Virus record (IMG/VR): IMGVR_UViG_3300014720_001820
Coordinates: 1-30,960 of that record
Reading direction: 5' to 3' (one strand)
From: a virus
DNA length: 30,960 nt
The position numbers were made by a program, and so were the translations under genes. This document shows, one piece after another, positions 14,507-22,010 of this stretch (its first letter is position 1; every line of letters starts with the position of its first letter). The notes beneath the pieces are model-generated. The model searched no databases. It had not been told where the DNA came from and worked only from the letters and a program-made list of their open reading frames with translations.

Positions 14507-14806
14507 TTATTTTTTCTTAGTGAAGTTTCCTTCAGCGTCTTCCGTCCACTCTTCATTGGCAGTTTCTGTTGCTGCCTTTGGTCTTGTGGTAGGCACAGTT
14601 TTAGGATGATCTCTGTAATAATCAGCCAAAACTTCCTCACGTTTACGAACTATTTTACCACCAGGTCCCAATTCATCACCACGAGCATTCACTCTAGCAT
14701 TGCCCACAGCTGGAGTCAGTTCGTTGCGTTGTCTCAACAGATCAATATCAATCTGTTTGCCCTGCATGGTACGGTATACTTTGTTACCACTCTGTTTGAT
14801 AGCCAT
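14507..14806 (-). CDS. Conserved phage protein of unknown function (99 aa)
   Basis: The core YRTMQGKQIDIDLL, ELTPAVGNARVNARGDELGPGG and KIVRKREEVL resembles a conserved small family that I recall from marine T4-like phages, without a firm function. The C-terminal third is Thr/Glu/Lys-rich and probably disordered. A strong AGGAGA ribosome-binding site lies before the ATG, and a late-promoter motif stands 24 nt upstream. It is followed after 3 nt by the GroES-like gene, so a late, assembly-related role is plausible. Confidence 0.65.
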   Translation of the reverse strand: MAIKQSGNKVYRTMQGKQIDIDLLRQRNELTPAVGNARVNARGDELGPGGKIVRKREEVLADYYRDHPKTVPTTRPKAATETANEEWTEDAEGNFTKKK

Positions 14807-14830
14807 ATTTGTTGTCTCCTATTATGTGTG

Positions 14831-14837
14831 TATTTAT
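14831..14837 (-). promoter_or_regulatory. Late-promoter motif ATAAATA embedded in the stop of the DnaE-like gene
   Basis: The minus strand reads GATAAATAC. The TAA within it (14834-14836) is the stop codon of the DnaE-like gene, so promoter and stop share bases. The leader to the ATG at 14806 carries AGGAGA. Confidence 0.6.
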
Positions 14838-15355
14838 CTAAGGAACTCTCTCCAGTCCAAGCCATATTGAATGGAATCAATTCTGTGTACTCCCAACAGA
14901 TACAACACATAGGATGCCACTGAGCTGCCTCTGCCCACGCCCCATAAAATATGGTTTTCACGCATGTTTTGTACCAAATAGTGCAAAAATTTTAACAGAT
15001 TGAGATAGTTATGCTGTTTGAATGCTGTCAATTCTTCTTTCACTCTGTGTTGAATATGATCATCTTTGGGAGCAATGTTCAATATGTGTGACTCAATATC
15101 AAATTTTTTAGCACTGTCTGGCATGAACCATTCTGATTGTAACAATTGATCAAACTCTTTCACATCCACCAGCATGGATTGATATGTGTGCAAAGGTTCG
15201 CCCACTCCTGTGTGAGTCACTGAATTGTTAAAAATATCAATTTCTCGGTGAGGTTCAAACTGAAGATCTGCGAGCACGCCCAATCTATTTTGATAGATCA
15301 GATCCACAGCATCTTGATGATCAAATATGGGCAAGCCTAAACTGTCTGTTCGCAT
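14834..15355 (-). CDS. Short DnaE-like (DNA polymerase III alpha) fragment protein of T4-like marine phages
   Basis: The 173-residue product ends with WGVGRGSSVASYVLYLLG (138-155) and IDSIQYGLDWREFLR. These match the GxGRGS region of bacterial DNA polymerase III alpha and the segment just after it. The protein stops before the catalytic aspartates of that polymerase and has no PHP domain, so it cannot be a polymerase. Stand-alone proteins of this sort are recurrent in marine T4-like phages, usually labelled DNA polymerase III alpha-like. The role is unknown; interaction with host replisome parts is only a guess. Its start codon lies in an 8-bp hairpin arm. Confidence 0.75.
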   Translation of the reverse strand: MRTDSLGLPIFDHQDAVDLIYQNRLGVLADLQFEPHREIDIFNNSVTHTGVGEPLHTYQSMLVDVKEFDQLLQSEWFMPDSAKKFDIESHILNIAPKDDHIQHRVKEELTAFKQHNYLNLLKFLHYLVQNMRENHILWGVGRGSSVASYVLYLLGVHRIDSIQYGLDWREFLR

Positions 15356-15370
15356 AATAAAGTATTATGC
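15352..15370 (-). promoter_or_regulatory. Perfect 8-bp inverted repeat covering the DnaE-like start codon
   Basis: GCATAATA (15352-15359) and TATTATGC (15363-15370) pair perfectly around a 3-nt loop. On the message the ATG at 15355 lies in the 3' arm. The stem has only two G-C pairs, so it would be weak and could be temperature-sensitive or melted by ribosomes finishing the upstream gene. Confidence 0.45.
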
Positions 15371-15376
15371 AGTATA

Positions 15377-15610
15377 TTAATCGATATTGATTAAATTGTC
15401 AAGATCTTTTCCAGTTTCTTTAGCCATTTTCAGCTGTTCTGCTGCCAATCTTTGTTTTAATTCTTGATTGTACACATCCACAAACACAGCAATTTGTTGA
15501 CGCAGTTCTGGATTGCGACTTTGAAAATATTTTTTGCGCAAATCACTCAATTTAGCTTCCAGTTGTGCAATGCTGTATTGACTGATATCTTCACTGAGTG
15601 GATGAAACAT
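15377..15610 (-). CDS. Conserved small phage protein (77 aa), gene pair with the DnaE-like fragment
   Basis: I chose the ATG at 15610 over a TTG at 15625. The product begins MFHPLSEDI, resembling a small marine T4-like phage family that I recall lying beside the DnaE-like fragment. It is mostly helical and charged (LEAKLSDLRKKYFQS, VYNQELKQRL) and ends DLDNLINID, suggesting a coiled-coil or small helical-bundle protein. It follows the fibre-type gene by 15 nt with no clear ribosome-binding site. Function unknown. Confidence 0.65.
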   Translation of the reverse strand: MFHPLSEDISQYSIAQLEAKLSDLRKKYFQSRNPELRQQIAVFVDVYNQELKQRLAAEQLKMAKETGKDLDNLINID

Positions 15611-15625
15611 GATATTACTAATCAA

Positions 15626-16189
15626 TTAATTGGCGAATGTGCCTAAAAATTTTCCAAATATTGTGGCACCTTGGTTGTAGGTCCAAAACTCCACATACAT
15701 GGGATCTTCCAGAGCATTCACTATGAAAGGAGCGGGAAAAGCGGAATCTTTGTATATCAATCCAGCATTTTCAGTGCTCCACACCACTGTGCGAGCCACA
15801 CCATCACTTTTTAATTCTACTATGATGCTGCTCATGCCTGAAGTCACTGTGGGCCAGTTGGTGAATGTTAATGTAAGGTTAGCCCCCACTGTGAAAGTTT
15901 GAAAATTTCCATTGCTAAGACTGATATTTTGTGCAGTGGTCACAGTGCCAACCGAATACACAGTTAAATTATTGTTGATGAACTTGGCTCCAGAAATGGT
16001 GTTGTTGGCAAAGTTGTTGGCAGCGTTCAATTTGGCAGTGTTGGTTTGCAGTGTTTCTATTTCTGTTTTGGTAGTGGCAAAATTGGTTTTTATGGTGCTG
16101 AAATTGTCTCTAAAACCTTGGCTGTTGTTGTCCTGTCCGGCCACAGGATAGGTTTCATCTAGGTTAGTGGTGTTAATATTGCTGGGCAT
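15626..16189 (-). CDS. Small tail-fibre/adhesin-type structural protein (187 aa)
   Basis: The N-terminus (NINTTNLDETYPVAGQDNN, then FRDNFSTIKTNF) is related to the head module shared by the neighbouring fibre genes. A helical stretch (about 30-60) follows, then Asn/Thr/Gly-rich beta-strand sequence to the end, as in short phage fibres. No signal peptide. A late-promoter motif ATAAATA (22 nt upstream) and AAGGAA ribosome-binding site precede it. It would be exposed on the virion and may help host recognition; the exact position in the tail is not known. Confidence 0.7.
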   Translation of the reverse strand: MPSNINTTNLDETYPVAGQDNNSQGFRDNFSTIKTNFATTKTEIETLQTNTAKLNAANNFANNTISGAKFINNNLTVYSVGTVTTAQNISLSNGNFQTFTVGANLTLTFTNWPTVTSGMSSIIVELKSDGVARTVVWSTENAGLIYKDSAFPAPFIVNALEDPMYVEFWTYNQGATIFGKFLGTFAN

Positions 16190-16211
16190 AGTGTTTCCTT
16201 GTTGTTGTGTT

Positions 16212-16218
16212 TATTTAT
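16212..16218 (-). promoter_or_regulatory. Late-promoter motif ATAAATA for the 187-aa fibre gene
   Basis: The minus strand reads GATAAATAAAC, 22 nt before the ATG at 16189, with AAGGAAAC as ribosome-binding site. Confidence 0.55.
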
Positions 16219-16234
16219 CTGTTCCGATCACTGT

Positions 16235-18754
16235 TTAAATGTTATATTGATAGCTGGGGAACATAATATACTGTTCCACACCATTGTCCACAGTGCTGTC
16301 TATGATGTATCTATCTATTTCAAAATCTATCAGTTTGAAATCAAAATTGCTGTTTTTTAATGCAGTTAAAATGCCTTGACTGGTGCCTGGTTGACAGTAG
16401 CACAGCGGCACAGCAGTCACATAACCCAATGCTTGAGTTTGCCCCGATTGAGCAGTTCTCATCCACAAAGGCAAAAATTCATTTTCAGTTTCACCCACTG
16501 CACTTAGATTCTCTCTCATATTAGTGGTGTTGCTGATGAATCTTTCTATGTCATTGGCATTGGACACATTTAATACATTGCTGTCCACTCTAATTACTCC
16601 ACTGTTGGGTCTAAATCTAAATGGATCTGTGGGATTGGATACCACCTGACCCACGTTAATTATATTCCCGTTGGCTAATGTGACTGTGAGTTGACCAGTG
16701 CTGAGATTTAAGGTCAATTGACCTTGTCTAGCGTATATCATAAGATTGTTGCCGATGGCTCCCACGGCTATGGGCAAATTATTGTTGGTGAACAATGTGT
16801 AGCTGGTGCCATTCACATTCAAAATGGACACATCATCAGTCACCTCTATATCAGTTTGAGTGATGGTGATCTTGTTTGGATTTTTAATTTTTATTTTGCT
16901 CTGCACCTGTTGACTGGGGTGATCCTGCGGATCTATCATCTCCACATACAACACTTCATACACAATGTCATTGGTGCCGGGAGTTTTGGCTATTGCTGTT
17001 TTTATTTCTCCAAATTTATATCGTTTGCGACGATGATTCTTCACTGTGGCTGCCACATAATGATTGATGGTTTTGGTCTCAATGCCTGAGTAGATCAACA
17101 TCTGCAATTGTTTCTGCAAACCAAACTGTGTGTCGCTGGGTCTGTAGATAGATGTAGGAGTGAATATTTCTGGATCACCCACCAAAGCTAGATACGTATT
17201 TCTTTGATCAGGTTTTAAAAATGGTTTCACATACAGATTACTGTACAGTAGATCACTGGCAGCCACCACTGACAGAGTGAAAGTTCTTGTGGTAGCACTG
17301 TAGCCAAACTGGTCACGAGCTTCCACAGTGAATATGAATTTTCTATCAATACTTGTTTCGTTGTTGTCCAAAGTTAAATCTCTATCATCAAATGTGGTCA
17401 GTCCCAACAGTCCACCTATGGGGAACTGTCTCACTTTGCCTAGAATTTCACCATCCAAGGCCAGTGTCAATCCATTGGGCAATGCACCTGCGGTGATCAC
17501 ATATCTCAGCACAGCATTGGGCACTGTGGTGGTGGCGCTCACTGCCAGTGTGCTGATAAAGTTGGCATTGATGCTGCCCAAATCATTGTCAGTGTTCCAA
17601 GTGATCACACTGTCCACTTCACCCAATATTTTCACCACAAATGTTTTGTCTTTGATGGCTAAACTTTCGTTGTTGGCTCCGAATCTTGTGGCTCTCACAG
17701 TGAATTTGTATTCTTTGGTCACTGCTGGTTGATAGGGCACTCTACCTGCCACTTCACCTGAAGTGCTGTCCAATGCGCAGCCTGGTGGCAGTGTGCTCAC
17801 TGTGGCATCATCGTTGGTGGGTCTCAGTGTGTAGGCCACATAACCTGTGAGTGTGTTGGGATCATACAATTCCAAAAACAACGTCACATAGTTGTTAGCT
17901 CTTCTATATCCTAAATCTCTTGGAGTCAACCACTGTGGAGTTCTAATGTAAGTGCCGTCCGACGTGAATGTTCCTCCACCCACCTGCAGTATGGTGTTGT
18001 CTGCACGCAGAAAATCATCACCCACCACAAATATTCTAAATTTTCTTTTGGCAATGGTGTCACCGTCGCTCACGCTCACTGTGAATTCATAGTATCTGCT
18101 GAGTTTGCGAGGAGACTTGGTGGGAATAGCATAGTCGTAAAATTCCACGTCATAGTAAAAACTTTCAAAACCATTGGCACTTCTCAATCCAAAATCAAAA
18201 GGGAAAGCTCCGTAGGTGTTGGCATCATAGGTGCCGCTGGCGGCAGATGTGTCCAGAGCCAGTATGGGATCTATCACTCCTGTGAGCTTGCCTGATTTGG
18301 TTAGCGTGATGCCGGGAGGCAGAGTGCCGTCACTTTTGGCTATGAAATATTCCAGTTCATCACCTGCTGACAGATCTGTGTCTGTGGCCAACAGTTGATA
18401 ATCCACATACGCACTGTCCAGTATAAACAAAGCATTGTTGCTGCCTATGGGCAACACTCCCGCAGGTGTGATCCACACAGGAGCATCTGGTCCTGTCACT
18501 GTAATACTGTAGGTACGATCTTGAATATCACTGCCCAAACGAGCTCGCAGCACAAATCTTGATTGTGTGGTTCTGGCCACTTCCAGTGTGGTGCCCACAA
18601 TGGCTGCATTTTGCAATCGTAATCCTGCAGGCAGCGTGCCTGCGATCAGGGTCACTGCATCCACTGATGTGAGAGGCAAACTGATAGTTGTGATAGTTCT
18701 TTCAGCAATGGTGCCCAAAGAATACCCAGTTGGCTGTGTCCACAAGTTGCTCAT
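16235..18754 (-). CDS. Large virion protein with putative Ig-like (He_PIG type) repeats (839 aa)
   Basis: Repeated beta-sandwich modules show the pattern LPxGLxL...G.I.G: LPAGLRL near 44, LPPGITLTKSGKLTGV near 145, LPPGCALDSTSGEVAGRV near 330, and LPNGLTLALDGEILGKV near 425. These resemble the bacterial and phage putative-Ig domain. Strands such as YYEFTVSVSDGD and RKFIFTVEARDQFG repeat the cadherin-like strand pattern. The last 250 residues differ and may form the tail attachment or tip. Ig-like phage domains usually bind carbohydrate weakly. A late-promoter motif ends 6 nt before the ATG. Confidence 0.75.
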   Translation of the reverse strand: MSNLWTQPTGYSLGTIAERTITTISLPLTSVDAVTLIAGTLPAGLRLQNAAIVGTTLEVARTTQSRFVLRARLGSDIQDRTYSITVTGPDAPVWITPAGVLPIGSNNALFILDSAYVDYQLLATDTDLSAGDELEYFIAKSDGTLPPGITLTKSGKLTGVIDPILALDTSAASGTYDANTYGAFPFDFGLRSANGFESFYYDVEFYDYAIPTKSPRKLSRYYEFTVSVSDGDTIAKRKFRIFVVGDDFLRADNTILQVGGGTFTSDGTYIRTPQWLTPRDLGYRRANNYVTLFLELYDPNTLTGYVAYTLRPTNDDATVSTLPPGCALDSTSGEVAGRVPYQPAVTKEYKFTVRATRFGANNESLAIKDKTFVVKILGEVDSVITWNTDNDLGSINANFISTLAVSATTTVPNAVLRYVITAGALPNGLTLALDGEILGKVRQFPIGGLLGLTTFDDRDLTLDNNETSIDRKFIFTVEARDQFGYSATTRTFTLSVVAASDLLYSNLYVKPFLKPDQRNTYLALVGDPEIFTPTSIYRPSDTQFGLQKQLQMLIYSGIETKTINHYVAATVKNHRRKRYKFGEIKTAIAKTPGTNDIVYEVLYVEMIDPQDHPSQQVQSKIKIKNPNKITITQTDIEVTDDVSILNVNGTSYTLFTNNNLPIAVGAIGNNLMIYARQGQLTLNLSTGQLTVTLANGNIINVGQVVSNPTDPFRFRPNSGVIRVDSNVLNVSNANDIERFISNTTNMRENLSAVGETENEFLPLWMRTAQSGQTQALGYVTAVPLCYCQPGTSQGILTALKNSNFDFKLIDFEIDRYIIDSTVDNGVEQYIMFPSYQYNI

Positions 18755-18760
18755 ATGTTG

Positions 18761-18767
18761 TATTTAT
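18761..18767 (-). promoter_or_regulatory. Late-promoter motif ATAAATA, 6 nt before ATG
   Basis: The minus strand reads CATAAATAC then 5 nt to the ATG at 18754. No ribosome-binding site fits in between, so a message starting here would be leaderless or nearly so. Confidence 0.5.
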
Positions 18768-18774
18768 GGAAAAA

Positions 18775-19488
18775 TTACAGTGCGCCAAAGTCATGCACAG
18801 CAGCGCTGGGACCTACAAAAGTACCCATGTCCACTGGATTGAGCGAAAAGAATAAATCTAAAAGATTGGTAATATTGTCTTGATTGCTGGCATCCAGATT
18901 GATGTCTCCCAAATCAAATCCAATAAATGAATCTCTATCGTCTAGATTCAATCCATACACCAAAGACTGCACATTGGCAGCTTGTATGGTGTTCACTCCC
19001 ACTATGTTGTTGTTGGCTCCCGTGAGCGTGGCTCCCAGTGTGGGATTGGATTCATTGCTCAACAGTGTTGACACTCTCAGTGTGGGAAAACCACCCACTG
19101 AGGTCATATCTGTTCGGGTGGCTCCTGCGGCTGTGCCCAGCACTTGCAGAGTGTTACCATTAACCAAAGTTTCCACAGGGCCTGTGTTGCCCACTATGCC
19201 AAGAGTGATGATGCCTGATGCAGCAATGGTGATTTTGTCATTGTTGGTGGTCAGTGTGATGTTGCTGCCTGATTCTAAACTTTTTAATTGTAATTCTGCA
19301 CCTACTTTTTGATAGAAAACACCTTTCACAGTGCTGCTGTCTGGCAGTCTATTGATTACGCTGGTGTTCTCAGGATCTCTAGCATTTAATTCAGCAAAAT
19401 TATTATTGACTTTGATAAACGCTTCGCGTAAATCATCACCAGTGCCGTCATTGGCAATTGTTCCTATGTTTATGGTGCTTATGGGCAT
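18775..19488 (-). CDS. Tail-fibre/adhesin protein with shared N-terminal module (237 aa)
   Basis: Residues 1-37 carry the module INIGTIANDGTGDDLREAF ... NNNFAELN, found also in the 83-residue and 2188-residue fibre genes of this block. After it comes a Thr/Asn/Gly-rich beta-structured region with no enzyme motif. The C-terminus (GFDLGDINLDASNQDN, then FFSLNPVDMGTF) is different from its neighbours. A late-promoter motif and an AGGAA ribosome-binding site precede the ATG. A virion location is inferred from the module and context. Confidence 0.7.
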   Translation of the reverse strand: MPISTINIGTIANDGTGDDLREAFIKVNNNFAELNARDPENTSVINRLPDSSTVKGVFYQKVGAELQLKSLESGSNITLTTNNDKITIAASGIITLGIVGNTGPVETLVNGNTLQVLGTAAGATRTDMTSVGGFPTLRVSTLLSNESNPTLGATLTGANNNIVGVNTIQAANVQSLVYGLNLDDRDSFIGFDLGDINLDASNQDNITNLLDLFFSLNPVDMGTFVGPSAAVHDFGAL

Positions 19489-19506
19489 ATTTTTTCCTAT
19501 CTAATA

Positions 19507-19513
19507 TATTTAT
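19507..19513 (-). promoter_or_regulatory. Late-promoter motif ATAAATA for the 237-aa fibre gene
   Basis: GATAAATATATT on the minus strand is 18 nt before the ATG at 19488; TAGGAAAA serves as ribosome-binding site. Confidence 0.55.
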
Positions 19514-19518
19514 CTTTA

Positions 19519-21744
19519 TTAGAATCCTGTCAGTTCAGCCAGCACAGTATATAGGCCATCATTTATTATGCTGAATGTCACAACATCGATCCTGCCGTTG
19601 CTGGGTGTTGGGGTAGTGTTATTTTTCCATACAAATGGCTGAGCATTTCCTGCTATTTGTAATGCTGAAGGATAATAGCCTGTGCCACCTTGTTCTATCA
19701 CTAATTTGATTGCTGTAGCATAACCATTTGCGAGATTTAGATTAGTAAGGTTTACGGTCCAGTTAGCCTGTGGTGTTACATGATAGAATATGTGTCCCGC
19801 TGAGCAATCGTGTGTAACCGTGCCCGTGACACTAGTTTTAGTCTGTACCTTTTCGTGGACACCATCTTCTATTTTAAGTATGCCACCGACCGTAACCGCA
19901 CCTGGGGTTTCTAAATTGCCATCTTCGCCAAAGCGCCAGATGCGTGTGGTAGAGTCTGTGAGATTGACTTTAATTTCTACAGCATTTTCTGATTCTATTA
20001 AACTGGTATAACCTATCTCTTTGGTTGTGGTATTATAAGTTAGGATATTTCCAGTGCTGAGATTTCTTATGGGATTGATATACAAGCCAGCCGCTGAACC
20101 ATTTAACACAACTCCGCTGGCATTGATCACAATGCTGCCGGCAGCTTGATTATTATTTCCTGCTAGATAACCTAAGGCCACGGCATTAGTACCCTGATTA
20201 GTCTCACCAGCAGAAACGCCCACAGCCACAGCACCTAGACCTTGACCGGTCGTAGCTGCCAATGTTCCAACGGCCACTGCAGCCGCCCCCTGATTGGTAG
20301 TACCGGCCTGTGTGCCTACGGCTACAGAACTGACTCCTTGATTGGTCTGTCCTGCTTGTCCGCCTATTGCCACAGCACTGATACCTTGATCAGTCTGACC
20401 TGCTGCTGATCCTATAGCTATAGTGTTTACGCCTTGATTGGTCTGTCCAGCAGTGCTGCCTAATGCTATTTTTGTCCCTGAAGTTCTCAAACCCGCGGCG
20501 CTGATGATGCCAGGTGCTTCGAGATTGCCATCTTCGCCAAAGCGCCAGATGCGTGTGGTAGAGTCTGTGAGATTGACTTTAATTTCTACAGCATTTTCTG
20601 ATTCTATGTTTTTTGCGATGTCGGCGACACCCGTAAGATTACCAGAAAAGTTTGCTGCTGTTAGGGTATTAGTTGCCGAGTTAAAAGTTAAATCAACATC
20701 GCCTCGCAGTTCTTGAGCGGCACTCCTACTTTCAACGAAAGTTATAGAATAGTTGGTGTCAATGCCGTTGGTGTTTGTGATATCAACTGTGGCCGCATTA
20801 TGATCGAATGCAGTGGTCTGCACCGTGCCGTCTGGGAATGTGAGATCACCATCCTCACCAAATCTCCATCTACGCAGAGTGGAATCTGTGAGATTGATGT
20901 CTATGTTGATAGCACTTTCGCTGCGGATATCGCCTGGTAAAGTTAGTGAACCATCAATGTTGAACAGCCAAGATTTCGTGTTGTGTTCCGAATCTGTAGA
21001 CTGCAATGCTATGCCTCGATCATTGGCTCCTTGCAGCGTAAAATATGTGTCTAACTCTGGTTCTGGATTAAAAGTTTGTATTGTGCCAGCACTGTCTACG
21101 ATTATAGTGGCAAATGTTGGTGAACCTGTGGTCGACAGTTCAGCATCTTGGTCAGTTCCGGCACCTGACTCTCCTTGTGGTCCTGCAGGTCCTGGATCTC
21201 CCTGTGGTCCTGGATCTCCTTGTGGTCCTGGCTCTCCTTGTGGACCTGCTTCACCTGTATAAGCAGTGGTTTGTGTTGTGCCATCTGGAAATATTACATT
21301 GCCTGTGCTGAGAAATTGCCAAATTTTTATTCCACCCTCAGTGCTGCTGGTGCGTATCTCAGCATTGACATTGATGGGTGCAGTGATTCTTCTGGTGGCC
21401 ACTGTGTTAAATGTGACATTGTCGGAGGTATTTAAACTTTGATTGTAGTTGCCCAGTGTTATAAAACTTAAATTGCCTGTGCCATCAGTGCTCAACACTT
21501 GTCCTGCTGTGCCACCTGTGATAGTGATGTTGTTAATGTTGCCTAGATTGGTGTCAGCGGTCACTGTGAGATTTTGCGTAGTGACATTAGTGAATGTGCC
21601 AGTGGTGGTGGTGATGGACAGTGCAGTGATGCCGGACACTCCCACAATGTTGGAACCAGTCATCAATAGACTATCGCCTATGGGCAACTCTTTGATCTTG
21701 TTGCCGTTTGTGGTGTCTACTATGAGTGGTATTCTATCTGCCAT
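19519..21744 (-). CDS. Modular tail fibre with collagen-like and YadA-head-like repeats (741 aa)
   Basis: The product is a string of recognisable fibre parts: beta-rich N-terminal segments; a collagen-like Gly-x-y run (about 163-192, [13 protein letters not shown] style); several modules of the form LTDSTxRxWRFGEDG; seven tandem 16-residue repeats of the AGxTNQGxxAVAVG type (about 430-541) resembling the YadA head beta-roll; and a C-terminal domain beginning [12 protein letters not shown] that I recognise as common at the ends of marine phage fibres. It is probably a trimeric receptor-binding fibre. It starts behind AGGGG, 13 nt after the stop of the 83-residue gene. Exact internal duplication suggests recent rearrangement. 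Confidence 0.8.
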   Translation of the reverse strand: MADRIPLIVDTTNGNKIKELPIGDSLLMTGSNIVGVSGITALSITTTTGTFTNVTTQNLTVTADTNLGNINNITITGGTAGQVLSTDGTGNLSFITLGNYNQSLNTSDNVTFNTVATRRITAPINVNAEIRTSSTEGGIKIWQFLSTGNVIFPDGTTQTTAYTGEAGPQGEPGPQGDPGPQGDPGPAGPQGESGAGTDQDAELSTTGSPTFATIIVDSAGTIQTFNPEPELDTYFTLQGANDRGIALQSTDSEHNTKSWLFNIDGSLTLPGDIRSESAINIDINLTDSTLRRWRFGEDGDLTFPDGTVQTTAFDHNAATVDITNTNGIDTNYSITFVESRSAAQELRGDVDLTFNSATNTLTAANFSGNLTGVADIAKNIESENAVEIKVNLTDSTTRIWRFGEDGNLEAPGIISAAGLRTSGTKIALGSTAGQTNQGVNTIAIGSAAGQTDQGISAVAIGGQAGQTNQGVSSVAVGTQAGTTNQGAAAVAVGTLAATTGQGLGAVAVGVSAGETNQGTNAVALGYLAGNNNQAAGSIVINASGVVLNGSAAGLYINPIRNLSTGNILTYNTTTKEIGYTSLIESENAVEIKVNLTDSTTRIWRFGEDGNLETPGAVTVGGILKIEDGVHEKVQTKTSVTGTVTHDCSAGHIFYHVTPQANWTVNLTNLNLANGYATAIKLVIEQGGTGYYPSALQIAGNAQPFVWKNNTTPTPSNGRIDVVTFSIINDGLYTVLAELTGF
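19915..19998 (-). repeat. 84-bp direct repeat, copy A (exact match to 20524-20607)
   Basis: The 84 bases are identical at 19915-19998 and 20524-20607. Both encode the fibre module [18 protein letters not shown] with the following RFGEDGN. A third, diverged relative lies near 20836-20920. Such identity across synonymous positions points to a recent duplication or gene conversion. Confidence 0.9.
20122..20457 (-). repeat. Seven tandem 48-bp coding repeats (16-residue fibre repeat)
   Basis: The 336 bp encode seven units of 16 residues, each near AGxTNQGxxAVAxG: [56 protein letters not shown], then more diverged units ending [14 protein letters not shown]. The pattern resembles the trimeric YadA head repeat (usually about 14 residues). 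Confidence 0.85.
20524..20607 (-). repeat. 84-bp direct repeat, copy B (exact match to 19915-19998)
   Basis: This is the second copy of the duplicated fibre module; it lies N-terminal to the 48-bp repeat array, with copy A on the other side. Confidence 0.9.
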
Positions 21745-21757
21745 AATTTATCCCCTA

Positions 21758-22009
21758 TTAAAAACTTGTTAAAGCAATACGTTTCCAAATTGCTCCAGCT
21801 CCGTCATAATTCTTAAAACACACATAAAGATAAGATGTGTCCACAGCCAGCATGCCTTTGATATCACCTGTTTTTCCAGCACTGGTGGCTGGCACATCTT
21901 GCACGTACAATTCTGTAAAGTTTTCATTGATCTTGGTGAATGCTGTGCGTAACGGATCACCATTGCCCTTATTGGCTGATGTGCCTATGTTCACTGTTTG
22001 TTTGGCCAT
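21758..22009 (-). CDS. Mini-fibre protein: shared N-terminal module with a short C-terminal beta domain (83 aa)
   Basis: Residues 1-36 carry the module VNIGTSANKGNGDPLRTAF ... INENFTELY. The remainder (about 45-83, GDIKGMLAVDTSYLYVCF, ending AIWKRIALTSF) resembles a small repeat found at the ends of phage fibre proteins. With its own start, preceded by AGGTAG, and a stop, it looks like a stand-alone short fibre or a remnant of a longer one. It follows the giant fibre gene by 1 nt (TAAcATG). Confidence 0.7.
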   Translation of the reverse strand: MAKQTVNIGTSANKGNGDPLRTAFTKINENFTELYVQDVPATSAGKTGDIKGMLAVDTSYLYVCFKNYDGAGAIWKRIALTSF

Positions 22010-22010
22010 G

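Noticed and set aside
13964-14609. Long plus-strand open frames opposite the GroES-like and neighbouring genes
   Set aside because: They are antisense to genes with clear motifs, have no ribosome-binding sites, and their composition (Cys/His/Phe-rich) is that of a reverse-strand shadow.
20122-20457. Tandem repeats as a CRISPR array
   Set aside because: The 48-bp units are contiguous, in frame and encode a regular 16-residue protein repeat; there are no spacers.
20813-21262. Plus-strand frame with [12 protein letters not shown] repeats
   Set aside because: It is the antisense reading of the collagen-like GPQGDPG repeat of the fibre gene, not a separate Cys-rich protein.
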